A program made the position numbers and the translations under genes. Shown here one piece after another: positions 53,793 to 64,000 of a stretch of DNA of 64,000 nucleotides (positions within the stretch are counted from its first letter, which is position 1; each line of letters opens with the position of its first letter). The notes beneath the pieces are model-generated. The model was given only the letters and a program-made list of their open reading frames with translations, ran no database searches and was not told where the DNA came from. The DNA comes from Meconema thalassinum (taxonomy: Eukaryota; Arthropoda; Insecta; Orthoptera; Tettigoniidae), in the NCBI GenBank assembly GCA_946902985.2, contig OX336396.1, positions 232,390,797 through 232,454,796 of the forward strand, written 5' to 3'.

Positions 53793-55642
53793 TTTAGCCT
53801 ACTTTCGATTTTTGCAAAAAATGAAAGTAGACTTATGAGATCACTACAGGGCGAAAAAAGTGTGTCTGTCTGTGTGTGTGTATGTGTGTGTGTATGTGTG
53901 TGTGTGATTCTGTGTGTGTGTGTGAGTGTGTGTACTCTGAATGTCTGTCTCCCCCTATCAATTCGAACACGGTGAACGCAAATTGAACGAAATTTGGTAC
54001 AAAGGTAGCACTAGCAAAGGACACCTCAGTGTCATGTTTTATATCGCCGCCATCTTCACGGAAACGTAATGGCGGCCACACAAATGTTCAAAGCTTAAAT
54101 CAAATTACGACTAACCTAATCATCCGATCTCTACCAAATTTTGCAACAACATACCTTCATGGAAGGAGCATCCTTTGACAAATCTAATAGGTCATTAGCT
54201 TAATAGTTTGCGGATGGCGGCCATCTTTGTGTCAAAATAGATTACCTCTATTAATTCAAACACGGTGAAACCGAATGGAATGAAATTTGGTACAGAGGTA
54301 GCACTAGCAAAGGGCACCCCAGTGTCATGTTTTATATCGCCGCCATCTTGACGGAAACGTAATGCCGGCCACCCAAATGTTCAAAGCTTAAATCAAATTA
54401 CGACTAGCCTAATCATCCGATCTCTACCAAATTTTGCAACAACATACCTTTATGAAGGGAGCATCCTTTGACAAATCTAATAGGTCATTAGCCTAATAGT
54501 TTGCGTATGGCGGCCATCTTTGTGTCAAAATCGATTCCCCCTATCAATTCGAACACGGTGAAACCGAATGGAATGAAATTTGGTACAGAGGTAGCACTAG
54601 CAAAGGACACCTCAGTATCATGTTTTATATCGCCACCATCTTGACGGAAACGTAATGGCGGCCACACAAATATTCAAAGCTTAAATCAAATTACGATTAA
54701 CCTAACATCCGATCTCTACCAAATTTTGCAACAACATACCTTTATGGAGGAAGCATCCTCTGACAAATCTAATAGGTCATTAGCCTAATAGTTTGCGTAT
54801 GGCGGCCACCTTTGTGTCAAAATCGATTCTCCCTATCAATTCGAACACGGTGAAACCGAATGGAATGAAATTTGGTACAGAGGTAGCACTAGAAAAGTCC
54901 ACCTCAGTGTCATGTTTTATATCACCGCCATCTTGACGGAAACGTAATCGCGGCCACCCAAATGTTAAAGGCTAAAATGTAATTACGACCAACCTAATAA
55001 TCTAGTCTCTACCAAATTTTGCAACAACAAATCTTTATGTGGGAAGCATATTCTGACCAAACTGCTAGATCATCAGCCCAATAGTTTGCAGATGGTGGCC
55101 AAGTATGTGTGCAAATCGATTCCCCCTATATATTCAAACACGGTGAAACCGAATTGAACGAAATTTGGTACAGAGGTAGCACTAGCAAAAGGCACCTCAG
55201 TGTAACGTTTTATATCGCCGCCATCTTGACGGAAACGGAGTGACGGCCACCCAAATGTTAAAAGCTTAAATCAAATTTCGACCATCCTAATAATTTGATC
55301 TCTACCGGATTTTGCAACAACATGCCTTTTTGTGGAAAGCATCTTATGACTGACTACAAGGTCATCAGCCCAATAGTTTGCAAATAGCGGCCATGTATGT
55401 GTGCAAATCCATTCCCCAGATCAATTCAAACACGGTGAAACCGAATTGAATGATTTTTTTTTACAGAGGTAGCACTAGCAAAGGGCACCTCATATTCATG
55501 TTTAATATCCCTATAGCACGTTGTATTTCAACAAGCTACTACAACCAACATTCGATTCTACTCCTTGAAAAGGACAAAGAGTTATAACAATACCCATGCA
55601 TTTAGGAGAAAGTAGGCTATATGTTCTTTACTGAACATCTTG
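53793..55642 (+). mobile_element. Helentron-like element, family A, copy 3
   Basis: TTTAGCCTACTTTCGATTTT start, (TG)n at 53868-53940, five to six ~293-bp units in the opposite orientation to copies 1 and 2, GAAAGTAGGCTATATGTTC, hairpin TGTTC-TTTACT-GAACA and end CTTG at 55639-55642. The host hAT flanks are TTCAGTA and TTTATATA. Confidence 0.65.
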
Positions 55643-55670
55643 TTTATATATACAATATGACGAGAAGATT

Positions 55671-55853
55671 TTGCCTATAAATACAAGGAATAAAATAAAA
55701 TTGCAAACATGTAATTTAATTATGTCAAATAATCTTGCCACAAAATCTAGAAATAGGTTAGAAATTGAAAAGCGAGGAGATCTTAGAATTTTTCTAACAA
55801 AAATGGCTCCTGACATCAACAAATTGATTGAAACTCATCAAATCCATCCCTAG
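55671..55853 (+). pseudogene. hAT transposase C-terminal remnant
   Basis: A frame ending at 55853 reads SRNRLEIEKRGDLRIFLTKM and APDINKLIETHQIHP. I recall the pattern 'RNRL....DLRL.LT...P.I..L...HQ' as the C-terminal end of ZBED/GTF2IRD2-like hAT transposases. It lies about 330 bp before the right terminus of the hAT element, the expected place. The upstream domain is deleted. Confidence 0.62.
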
Positions 55854-56192
55854 ACATAGGTATTCATGTTGTTTAATTAATAAGATATCAAATTAATGTA
55901 GTTTTAATTTAATTTTTTTCTTTAATTCATTTCATTTATTGTCATTCCTTTTTAGACCTATTTAATTTGTAAATTTTTAATGTACATAAATAATTATACC
56001 TAAATAAACATGATGCACCTATTAAGAAAAATGTCCGTAAACATCCTCATTTCTCAACTATGTAGGTATTTGAATGTATGTGTTAGTAATTTTAAGATTT
56101 GTGCGTTTTTTGAAATGTGGTGGGCGGAAACAAATTATAAACCTCGAAAGTGGGCGATGGTCAGAAAATGTTTGGGAAACCCTGAAGTAGAG

Positions 56193-56592
56193 GAACCCGG
56201 CATAAGTAAATTGAAACAATGCCAGATTCAGCTGGGGCTCCATGGTTGCCACCTCATGTCCCTTAAGTTGTGAACCCCTATGGAATTTTTGAAATTGATT
56301 GTTCCCAAGAAATGCACTGAGGCATTCTAGACTCTAGAAGGATCTACAATATTTAGATCTCTCTCGAGCATATGGAACTTTCCAAGGAATTGAAGCCGAC
56401 AAGTAGACTAACGCACTCCATTAAAGTGTGTGGGAGTGTGTGTCTGTGTGTAACCGATCGTATGTCACGCTAAACACAGCCGTAGAAGTGTCTCGACGTC
56501 ACATAAGGAAGGAGCAAGTTGTGTTCCCTGTGGGACTCGCAACTTAAAAGACTGTGCGAGAGAGACAGAATGGCGATTTCCTTCACTCTGCG
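56193..56592. other. Upstream region of a candidate promoter
   Basis: No repeat recognised. It contains the 15-bp palindrome TTCTAGACTCTAGAA at 56325-56339. Confidence 0.4.
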
Positions 56593-56600
56593 TATAAAAG
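56593..56600 (+). promoter_or_regulatory. TATA box candidate
   Basis: TATAAAAG, an exact TATA-box match in a stretch free of recognised transposons. A start site would be expected near 56620-56630, about 95 bases before the ATG of the small ORF. Not proven. Confidence 0.35.
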
Positions 56601-56720
56601 TACAAGTCGTAGCCGAGGCCTATATGGAAACCAAACAACACGTTTAACACCACCATTCTACCTACTTTAACACCAGTGTCAACAGCTCGTTCTGAAAGAA
56701 AGGATTACAACTGTGTGAAA

Positions 56721-56855
56721 ATGTCTGCGTTCACTTTAACATTTAATGTAAAACAAACACCCCCGCTGTTGCGATTACAAAAGGAAGAAATGGGCCTAGT
56801 AAAAGAAAAGGTTTTCAACACTTCCCTATGTTTGCCAGAAAACTGGTTCGAGTGA
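56721..56855 (+). CDS. Candidate first coding exon, unknown protein
   Basis: ATG at 56721 (context GTGAAAATG, acceptable for insects) opens 44 codons: MSAFTLTFNVKQTPPLLRLQ, then a charged KEEMGLVKEKVF segment and NTSLCLPENWFE, with TGA at 56853. A consensus 5' splice donor GTGAGT starts at 56852, right at the end of the frame, so the real protein might continue in another exon. I found no acceptor or second exon before the SINE1 at 56947, and no family is recognised. It could also be chance. Confidence 0.25.
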   Translation: MSAFTLTFNVKQTPPLLRLQKEEMGLVKEKVFNTSLCLPENWFE

Positions 56856-56946
56856 GTGATTATTTAATTAAATACGAGGAGCGTTCCGAATCTAAGTTTC
56901 GTCATCAAACAGGAATACCTTTAATACAAAGTCCGAAAACACTTTG

Positions 56947-57085
56947 TTTAATGTTGGTTGGCTGGCTCCCTAGCTTAGGGGCTGCGACAACGTGGTCATG
57001 TAGCCCCGTGTACTTTGGGTGTGTGTCGAATCTGTCTGATAACCGGTGTTATTTGTAATGACTGTATTAGTGTGTGTTATCTGAT
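56947..57085 (-). mobile_element. SINE1, part 1 of a split copy (tail)
   Basis: SINE1 tail from GGTTGGCTGGCTCCCTAGC to GTGTTATCTGATTT. The body resumes at 57846. Confidence 0.75.
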
Positions 57086-57845
57086 TTAACATTTTAAATG
57101 ATCATGTCGACTTCGTCGTTACGCTGGGGTCTGGCGTTACGTTACGGTGACGGGACGAAATGTACCTAGATGCACGGAGGTGTGTAACGTCATAGTACCG
57201 CTTGGTGCATGTGTTCTCCGACAATCTCTACTTCGTTAGTATAAGACAAAAATCCCCGATTCTTGGATGTCTTGGGTAATCTCGAGAACCACTGGTTGGA
57301 TTTTGAAGCGGTTTTCACCATTCTGTAATGGTTATCTCGAGAAAAGATTCTGTAGAAAATAATTAATGTATGATCAAAGGAAGCCAAGCAGTAACGATTT
57401 CAGTGAAAAAGTCGAAAACAAACTTGGCGTCCGTGCGCTTCTTAAGCTTACGCTGGGCAAACCGTTAAAAATATCAGTATACTATGAGCGTAAGAATAGG
57501 TCAGCATGAAAAGTTCTACAAAAACGTCTGCGAGAGCATATCTCTATCTTCAATACATCGCCCACTATAAGTGTCTTTAGACTGGATGGAAGGGGCACGT
57601 CATCCAGCCATCTCCCTTCGCGCGCTTAACCTTGCTTTGCCCTTGGTTTGCACTTGCTGTTCGCGAGTAATTTGAAACAAGGTAAAGTATTATAAAGCAA
57701 GATAAGTGTTAGGCAGATAATTTTCTAACATGTCAAGAGTCTTTGGCTTCGAGCGAAGCGAGAAGCCTCCAGCCTTTCTAGCATTTTTCAGCATTTGTAA
57801 CATTTAAAATGATACAAAGTCTAGTCTTTAAGACTGACTGTCACT
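57086..57845. other. ~760-bp insertion inside SINE1, class unknown
   Basis: AACATTTTAAATGAT near 57089 and AACATTTAAAATGAT near 57799 are near-identical and self-complementary, so they may be short inverted ends or a duplication. No coding similarity. Confidence 0.45.
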
Positions 57846-58094
57846 TTTTTAAAATTCAAGTAAGGACTGCTAACGATAGTTTCAAGTAGTTCCTACTTTC
57901 GCTACCAAATGCTACCGTCCACGACACCTAGCAGTGAACTTAGCTACTACTAGATGCCACCGTAACCAATGCCTGGGAACTTAAGAGCATTAATCAAACC
58001 TAACCTACAAATTTTGCTTCACACAAGTTTAGTTAGTGGAAGGTTCTTTTTCGTGCCATAAATCTATGACATGGGCCCGCCGGCTTCACCTTCC
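57846..58094 (-). mobile_element. SINE1, part 2 of the split copy (body)
   Basis: It starts AAAATTCAAGTAAGGACTGC, where the SINE1 body should follow the tail at 57085, and ends in the CCGCCGGCTTCAC block. The tRNA head is absent. Confidence 0.75.
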
Positions 58095-58619
58095 TTGTTG
58101 GATTTACACATTTCTGCACGAGTTAATACAGTATTGTATCACTTTTAAGATCAAGCACCGAATCCATAATGACGACTGCCGAACAATGTCAGCAATGTAA
58201 GTAGTGAAATGCTCAGTTAAAAGCTGAACTTTGAACTAATTAACAAAAGGTCGAGGCAAGACAAGCATTTGTTGATCGATAGGTAATTAAATCAAGCATT
58301 CGGAAAGGCTTTGGGAACAGGAAACAGGCAATTAGCCGCACACATTGCGTGTAAGCTGAAGAACAAGAGACGAAAGACCTATTTGCATATTCCTTCATAG
58401 CTACGGAATTAACTGTTACAGCAAACCAGGTTTTTTATGGCTTTTTCTAACAGTGCATTCCTTAACTTGGAAATTTTCGTTACAATGCGAATGTCGGTTT
58501 CCGTTGTCCCCGTAACACAGTTTCCGTTTAATAAAGGGTCCTTTAAAGGCAGGTTTTATTGTACGTTATTAACAACCACGATAACAAAACGGTTCAGATT
58601 CCACGTAAAAATTGAATCT
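58095..58619. other. Stretch with a lone Tigger-like end
   Basis: 58503-58566 (TTTCCGTTTAATAAAGGG, AAAGGCAGGTTTTATTGTAC) resembles the right end of the Tigger-like element at 21190-21270. The rest is unassigned. Confidence 0.45.
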
Positions 58620-60177
58620 TCCTTCCTTCATTCCATTCCTTCCCGCCTTCCTTCCTTCTTTACTAACTTCCTTTCTTCCTTCTTTACATACTGTATTAAC
58701 TTCCTTCCTTCCTCTTTACTTACTGTATTTGCTAACTTCATTCCTTCCTTCCTTCCTCTTTGCTTACTGTATTTACTAACTTCTTTCCTTTCTTCTTTGC
58801 TTACTGTATTTACTTCCTTCCTTCCATCCTCTTAACTTACTGTATTTACTTCCTTCCTTCCTCTTTACTTACTGTATTTACTTCCTTCCTCTTTACTTAC
58901 TGTATTTACCAACTTCTTTCCTTTCTTCTTTGCTTACTGTATTTACTTCCTTCCTTCCTTCTTTCTTTACTTACTGTACTGTATTTACTGCCTTCCTTCC
59001 TCTTTACTTACTGTATTTACTTCCTTCCTTCCTCTTTACTTACTGTATTTACTTCCTTCCTTCCTCTTTACTTACTGTATTTACTTCTTCCTCTTTACTT
59101 ACTGTATTTACTTCCTTCCTTCCTCTTTACTTACTGTATTTACTTCCTCCCTTCCTCTTTACATACTGTATTTACTTCCTTCCTTCCTCTTTACATACTG
59201 TATTTACTTCCTTCCTCTTTACTTACTGTATTTACTTCCTTCCTCTTTACTTACTGTATTTACTTCCTTCCTTCCTCTTTACTTACTGTATTTACTTCCT
59301 TCCTTCCTCTTTGTTTACTGTATTTACTTCCTTCCTCTTTACTTACTGTATTTACTTCCTTCCTTCCTTCTTTCTTTACTTACTGTATTTACTGCCTTCC
59401 TTCCTCTTTACTTACTGTATTTACTTCCTTCCTTCCTCCTTACTTACTGTATTGACTTCCTTCCTCTTTACTTACTGTATTTACTTCCTTCCTTCCTCTT
59501 TACTTACTGAATTTACTGCCTTCCTTCCTCTTTACTTACTGTATTTACTTCCTTCCTTCCTCTTTACTTACTGTATTTACTTCCTTCCATTCTCTTTACT
59601 TACTGTATTTACTTCCTTCCTTCCTCTTTACTTACTGTATTTACTTCCTTCCTTCCTTCCTTCCTCTTTGTTTACTGTATTTACTTCCTTCCTCTTTACT
59701 TACTGTATTTACTTCCTTCCTTCCTCTTTACTTACTGTATTTACTTCCTTCCATTCTCTTTACTTACTGTATTTACTTCCTTCCTTCCTCTTTACTTACT
59801 GTATTTACTTCCTCCTTCCTTCCTCTTTGTTTACTGTATTTACTTCCTTCCTCTTTACTTACTGTATTTACTTCCTTCCTTCCTCTTTGTTTACTGTATT
59901 TACTTCCTTCCTTCCTCTTTACTTACTGTATTTACTTCCTTCCTTCCTTCCTTCCTTCCTTCCTTCCTCTTTACTTACTGTATTTACTTCCTCCTTCCTT
60001 CCTCTTTGTTTACTGTATTTACTTCCTTCCTCTTTACTTACTGTATTTACTTCCTTCCTTCCTCTTTGCTTACTGTATTTACTTCCTTCCTTCCTCTTTG
60101 CTTACTGTATTTACTAACTTCCTTCCTTCCTCTTTACTTACTGTATTTACTAACTTCCTTCCTTTCTTCCTTCTTTT
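58620..60177. repeat. TTCC-rich minisatellite, unit 28-36 bp
   Basis: Tandem units of the core TTTACTTACTGTATTTAC followed by a variable (TTCC)n run and CTC, about 45-50 copies. Unit length changes in steps of 4 through TTCC copy number. The pyrimidine strand has no stop in any of its three frames in the standard unit, which explains the long Leu/Ser/Phe/Tyr ORFs here; they are not genes. Confidence 0.95.
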
Positions 60178-60955
60178 TTTGAGTCGTTTCGGCCATCAAT
60201 GGACCACGATGTTCTTCTCTCATATGATCACTGTAAAGCTTGTTTTCTTGTCTGCCAGTAGATCTTCATTCTTGACGAATGTTCAGCTCTCCTTTCTTCC
60301 GTCCACTTGCACTGAGGGCGAGGCATCACAGATGTTAAAGGGTGTAGATTACTGGTTGATTTAACCGCCTTTCTGAACAGGTTCCTATCCCAAACCAGAG
60401 CTTGATTGATTCGAGCTTCTGTTAGGTCCTTTTTAACTTGCATCGACCATTTACAATGGGATTTTTTTTAGAGATTGATGAGTGTATTCGATATGAAAGT
60501 CGATGATGCTCCATCCGTTCCAAATGTCCAAAGAAAGTCATTCTCCTTTTTCTCATCACACTCACCAAATCTTCTATATGTCCAAATAATTCATTGTTAT
60601 GTCTTCTTCTGTAAGTACCATTATCATTAACAGGTCCTAATATTTTCCTTAGAATTTTCCGATCCTTAAGTTCTAATTTTCTCAATGGGCCTTTGTTTGT
60701 CATCTGTAAGCATTCTGCAGCATACAGTGCTGACGGCCTAATTACTGTGTTATAATGACAAAGTTTGACATTCCGGGACAAGCTTTTACTTTTGTAAATG
60801 TTTTTGCAGGTTTGAAAGGCACCTTCCAATTTGTTACATCTGCTCTCAATGGCAGTTATTTCTGAATTATTAGGGGTAATCCATTCGCCTAGGTATTTAA
60901 ATTCTCGGACTTTTTTCATTTTTTGCAGACCAATCGTGATAAATTTTGAGGCATC
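60178..60955 (-). pseudogene. LINE C-terminal end inside the minisatellite
   Basis: Minus strand: MKKVREFKYLGEWITPNN, ALYAAECLQM, LELKDRKILRKILGP, RRMTFFGHLERM, then after a frameshift near 60440 QVKKDLTEARINQALVWDR and WTEERRAEHSSRMKIYW. These are the blocks following the RT thumb in insect endonuclease-RT LINEs. The open stretch of 165 codons has no stop. The A-rich end at 60172-60178 merges with the minisatellite. Confidence 0.75.
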
Positions 60956-61330
60956 TTCTTTACTTACTGTATTTACTAACTTCCTTCCTTTCTTCCTTCT
61001 TTACTTACTTATTTACTAACATCCTTCCTTTCTTCCTTCTTTACTTACTGAAATTACTAACTTCCTTCCTTCCTTCCTTCCTTATTTACTACCTTCCTTC
61101 CTTATTTGTTAACTTCCTTCCTTATTTACTAACTTTCTTCCTTCTTTGCTTATTCAATTTACTAACTTCCTTCCGTCGTTCCTTATTTACTAACTTCCTT
61201 CCTTCCTTAGCTATTTACTAACTTCCTTCCTTCCGTCCTAATTTACTAACATCCTTCCTTGCTTTCTTCCTTCATACCTTATTTACCAACTTCCTTCCTT
61301 CTTAATTTACTAACATCCTTCCTTCTATTT
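60956..61330. repeat. TTCC-rich minisatellite, right part, degenerate
   Basis: Continues the array of 58620-60177 with the core shortened to ATTTACTAACTTCC. It was probably one array before the LINE end was inserted. Confidence 0.85.
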
Positions 61331-62095
61331 GAATGAAGTTTTAAGCATAGCTAAGTTCACCTCCCACAAACATGCCGCACCCCACCCTGTCCTAGCTCTT
61401 ACCGTCCCAGTTTGGCACACTCCTTCCTACCTGGCCACCCTCACAAATGTTTGAACAGTCCGGGTGTGATTGTTTTGCGGGCGTGCTGCCAAACCACACA
61501 CACACACACACACATTAGCTTTACCTTTCCGCTTTCTGCGCGTTGCGCTGCACCGCATCAAGCCCACCACAGATTTCTCTTTCTCACTTAACATTTTGAA
61601 CCGACCGATACACTTAGTTAATGAGACAGCCTGTCTCCCAATTACGCTCTAATTAACGCCACGTGCTCAGTTTATCATTCTACAGTGGCGGTTGTGGTAA
61701 GGTGATAGTATCTGTGAGCTAAGACAAACAAAAGCTGTTTTCACTCTGCTTCATCTCTCCCGTAGCACCGACGAGCCTTTTCACATTAGCGATGAAAGCG
61801 ACATCTAACTAATTACGGCGATTGAGGCGGAATAATGTGTTGTTTAATTATATCGTTGCACTGTACTCCGCAGTGTATCCTATGAGGCGTTACTCATGTC
61901 AGTTATAGACTCGCCATTCCGTAGGAATAAATAAATAATGATACAGATTTGTTTGTTCCCCACAGGCCCACAGCTAGTGGGACGTGGAATGGTGACCACG
62001 GGACCCTTGCTGAGTCTGGCATTGCTTCCACTTACTCGTGTCAGGCTCCTCTCTGTCATCTTTCCTATCGACCTTTCTTGGTCAACTCTGGAAGT
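61331..62095. other. Stretch without a recognised gene; short (CA)n
   Basis: A (CA)n run at 61494-61514. No motif seen in the small ORFs. Confidence 0.4.
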
Positions 62096-62255
62096 GTCTT
62101 CGGTGGCGTAGTTGGTAGTATGCTGAGCTTCTATGCCCGAGATCGTGGGTTCACACCCGGCCGATGTCGTCGGATTTCTTAAGAGCGTTAAAAATCCCTC
62201 AGTATGCCTTCCTTCGGAGGGGAAGTAAAGGCGGTGGCCCCATGTCATAGATTTA
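62096..62255 (+). mobile_element. SINE1, part 1 of a split copy (head)
   Basis: A box TGGCGTAGTTGG and a mutated B box (GGTTCACACCC). It runs to CATGTCATAGATTTA at 62255, where a LINE end was inserted. Confidence 0.82.
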
Positions 62256-62873
62256 ATGAAATTGAAATTTATTTATTTTACGTTAATTACAATTAGGACA
62301 AAGTCCCTTTAGCTGCAACTATCATACATGTTTCTTTTATACCTAGTCCTAAATTAACCTAAATACTACGGAAAGAAATATATATATACAAAACTGTTTT
62401 AACCTACTTAATTAATATGAAGTAATAGACTACTACAATGCTACAATTTTATCATAAACTTATACAAAAGTTTGGTGCTTTTCAGTCGGTCAACTCGAAT
62501 GTACCCAAAAGAGCTGGGTTATTCCCTAATCCTGAAAAAATACATGAGATCATTTTTTTCGGGATCAGGGTATAACCCACCTCTTTTGGGTACATTCGAG
62601 TTGACCGACTGAAAAGCACCAAACTTTTGTTTACTAAGGCAACACTGAAAAATGGCTTCAAACCCCACAGTAAACTTATACCCTATGTTTTAATAATTAC
62701 ACAGATAATATGAGTGAATATGCGGTTTCTGAGCCTTGACACACCTCTGCCGTTGTTCGCCCAGTCTTAAATTGTTATATATTTTTGAGGCATTTACCAC
62801 AAATGATTTACTACCTTTCATTGTACGATGCTGAGGGATCTACCGAGTTGTAGCTGTGAATCTGTGAATTTAC
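62256..62873 (-). mobile_element. LINE 3' fragment or related retroelement, with internal foldback
   Basis: 618 bp inserted in SINE1; ATTTA at 62251-62255 and 62874-62878 is the duplication. On the minus strand it ends GTAAAATAAATAAATTTCAATTTC, similar in style to the A/T tail of the Jockey-like LINE at 1185, and an AGTTGCAGCTAAAGGGACTT block precedes it. No coding motif recognised. Confidence 0.6.
62464..62630. repeat. Large inverted repeat (hairpin), ~77-bp arms
   Basis: The left arm, 62464-62541, starts ACAAAAGTTTGGTGCTTTTC. The right arm, 62553-62630, read in reverse complement, starts with the same 20 bases and agrees along its length with about five mismatches. The loop is about 11 bases. 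The transcript of either strand would fold into a long, nearly perfect stem. Confidence 0.93.
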
Positions 62874-63222
62874 ATTTATGACATGTAAAAGAACCTTCCA
62901 CTAACTACAATTGCGTGGAGCTAAATTTGTAGGATAGATTTTGATTAACGCTCTATTAAGTTCCAACGTTCGTCAGCAGGTGCCGGTTTCGGTGGCATCT
63001 AGCAGCCAAGTTCACAGCTAGGTGTCGTTGACTGTAGCCTTTTGGTAGCAAAAGTAGGAACTACTTGAAATAGATCGTCTGCAGTCCTTACCTAAATTAC
63101 AGATAACACACACTAATACAGCCATCACAATTAACACCGGTTATCAGACAGATTCTACACACACCCGAAGTACACGGGGCTACATAACAGAGAGGTTCCA
63201 GCCCCTAAATTGAACAACCAAC
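62874..63222 (+). mobile_element. SINE1, part 2 of the split copy (body and tail)
   Basis: Resumes at ATTTATGACATGTAAAAG and ends with the full tail (GTACACGGGGCTACATAAC, AGCCCCTAAATTG, AACAACCAA). Confidence 0.82.
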
Positions 63223-64000
63223 TCTTGTTAACTTCCGACTCCGACGATATTAAGGTATTACAGGCCTGGGGTCTCCTTTCTTTTCCCGCCTTAATTGGCT
63301 CCTGTCTCCCTTCATTTACCTCGGCCCTCCATTTTGGTCCTCTCTTTCTTTCCTATCCACTTGCTGGAGTAGGCCTAGTGGAATAATTTACTCCATGATC
63401 AATCGTTCATTTATTGGACTTACTATTTTCACAGTAACATATCATAATTTTTTTATTTCAACGTAAACATATGATCACAATTACATTTCATCCTAAGCTC
63501 AAACATTTTTAGTGAACCATTGCATCAGTTCCACATCATTGACATTTCCACTCTGAGCTGTCTTTTCAAGAGATTTATCTTTCATCGTTAATCTAATAGT
63601 TGTAACAGATCTGATTTGAGTCTTTTAGAGTATTTTTATCATTTTAGATTATTAGTGTTTTGTAAATAATTATGAAATCAGCTTTCTTATAAAATGTTGT
63701 GTCAATCTTGCAACTACATTAGTATCAACTACTGCTTGCTGAAAGGGGTTATAATGTAACACTGTACTCAAGAATTACAATTCATTGACTTACAGTAATC
63801 GTCATATATATAATTTCAATAGTACAGATCCCTCCTGTGGCGCTCACAAGCGACCGATCGTGAAAAATGAGCATTCAAATGAAAGAGAATATACATTACC
63901 AGTGACGCATTACACTCTAATTTCATAAATATCTATAATTTCTTTAAAAAATGACTTTTGAAAAACTGTACGAAGTGTGCGATTTGCAGATACTGTTGCT
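63223..64000. other. Stretch without a recognised gene
   Basis: AT-rich to the window end. Nothing recognised on either strand. Confidence 0.4.

Larger units (their letters stand above)
53668..56184 (+). mobile_element. hAT element with perfect 8-bp target duplication
   Basis: The left end CAGAGATTCCCAAAC and the right end, in reverse complement, CAGGGTTTCCCAAAC are hAT-type inverted termini. AAGTAGAG at 53660-53667 and 56185-56192 is a perfect 8-bp duplication, the hAT signature. About 667 bp remain when the Helentron-like insert at 53793-55642 is removed. Only the last ~45 codons of transposase survive, so the element was non-autonomous before the insertion. Confidence 0.93.

Noticed and set aside
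56325..56339. Heat-shock element upstream of the TATA box
   Set aside because: TTCTAGACTCTAGAA is a palindrome, but the GAA/TTC units do not have the 5-bp spacing needed.
58760..60117. ORFs of 231 and 395 codons, rich in Leu, Ser, Phe and Tyr
   Set aside because: They lie entirely in the TTCC minisatellite, whose unit has no stop in any plus-strand frame; two frames are open at the same time. No protein-like composition.

Overview
The window reads as intergenic DNA from a large, repeat-rich animal genome. It is most likely an insect, possibly an orthopteroid/polyneopteran. The basis is the set of element families: Jockey-like and L1/Tx1-like LINEs, Tc1/mariner, hAT, Tigger-like and Transib-like DNA transposons, Helitron-like elements, and several tRNA-derived SINEs. 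The species call is inference. There is no bacterial gene, no operon and no functional rRNA or tRNA gene. I found no intact multi-exon host gene. The only hint of one is a TATA box followed by a 44-codon ORF and a GTGAGT donor near 56.6-56.86 kb.

Almost everything is mobile DNA, much of it nested, and several insertions can be proved from the sequence. 0-5 kb: a LINE tail fragment, then a Jockey-like LINE (1185-4430, minus) with a 12-13 bp target duplication. 5-12 kb: a SINE family (SINE1) in both orientations around two copies of a ~740 bp repeat, a 64-bp tandem array and a mariner with a deleted core. 12.3-16 kb: a hAT-like terminus split by a LINE (17-bp duplication), which itself holds a decayed gene of a multicopy arthropod family and a 1.9 kb Helentron-like element. 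16.5-25.3 kb: three related Helentron-like elements, a Tigger-like element carrying two insertions, and SINEs. 25.5-30.3 kb: SINEs, one with a 16-bp duplication, and a mariner split by another Helentron-like element.

30.5-42 kb: three Helitron-like elements in head-to-tail order on the minus strand, one of them filled with ~640 bp tandem repeats. 42-50.3 kb: a pipsqueak/CENP-B-type HTH pseudogene, then a near full-length L1/Tx1-like LINE sitting inside a SINE. Its ORF1 was hit twice, by a Tc1 element inside the zinc-knuckle codons and by a Transib-like element whose ends are CACAGTG. 50.3-56.2 kb: a LINE RT fragment, SINEs, and a hAT element with a perfect 8-bp duplication that encloses a third copy of the 1.9 kb Helentron-like family. 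56.2-64 kb: the candidate promoter and exon, a split SINE1, a large TTCC-rich minisatellite interrupted by a LINE end, and a SINE1 split by a LINE end that contains a ~77-bp-arm hairpin.

The best candidates for something not yet described are: (1) two Helentron-like families with co-varying subterminal inverted repeats and arrays of the 12-mer CAAGATGGCGGC, which matches the YY1/Pho site; (2) the Transib-like element with RSS-heptamer ends; (3) the triple Helitron tandem; and (4) the 62.5 kb foldback. Coordinates of decayed element edges are good to about +/-10 bases unless a target duplication fixes them.
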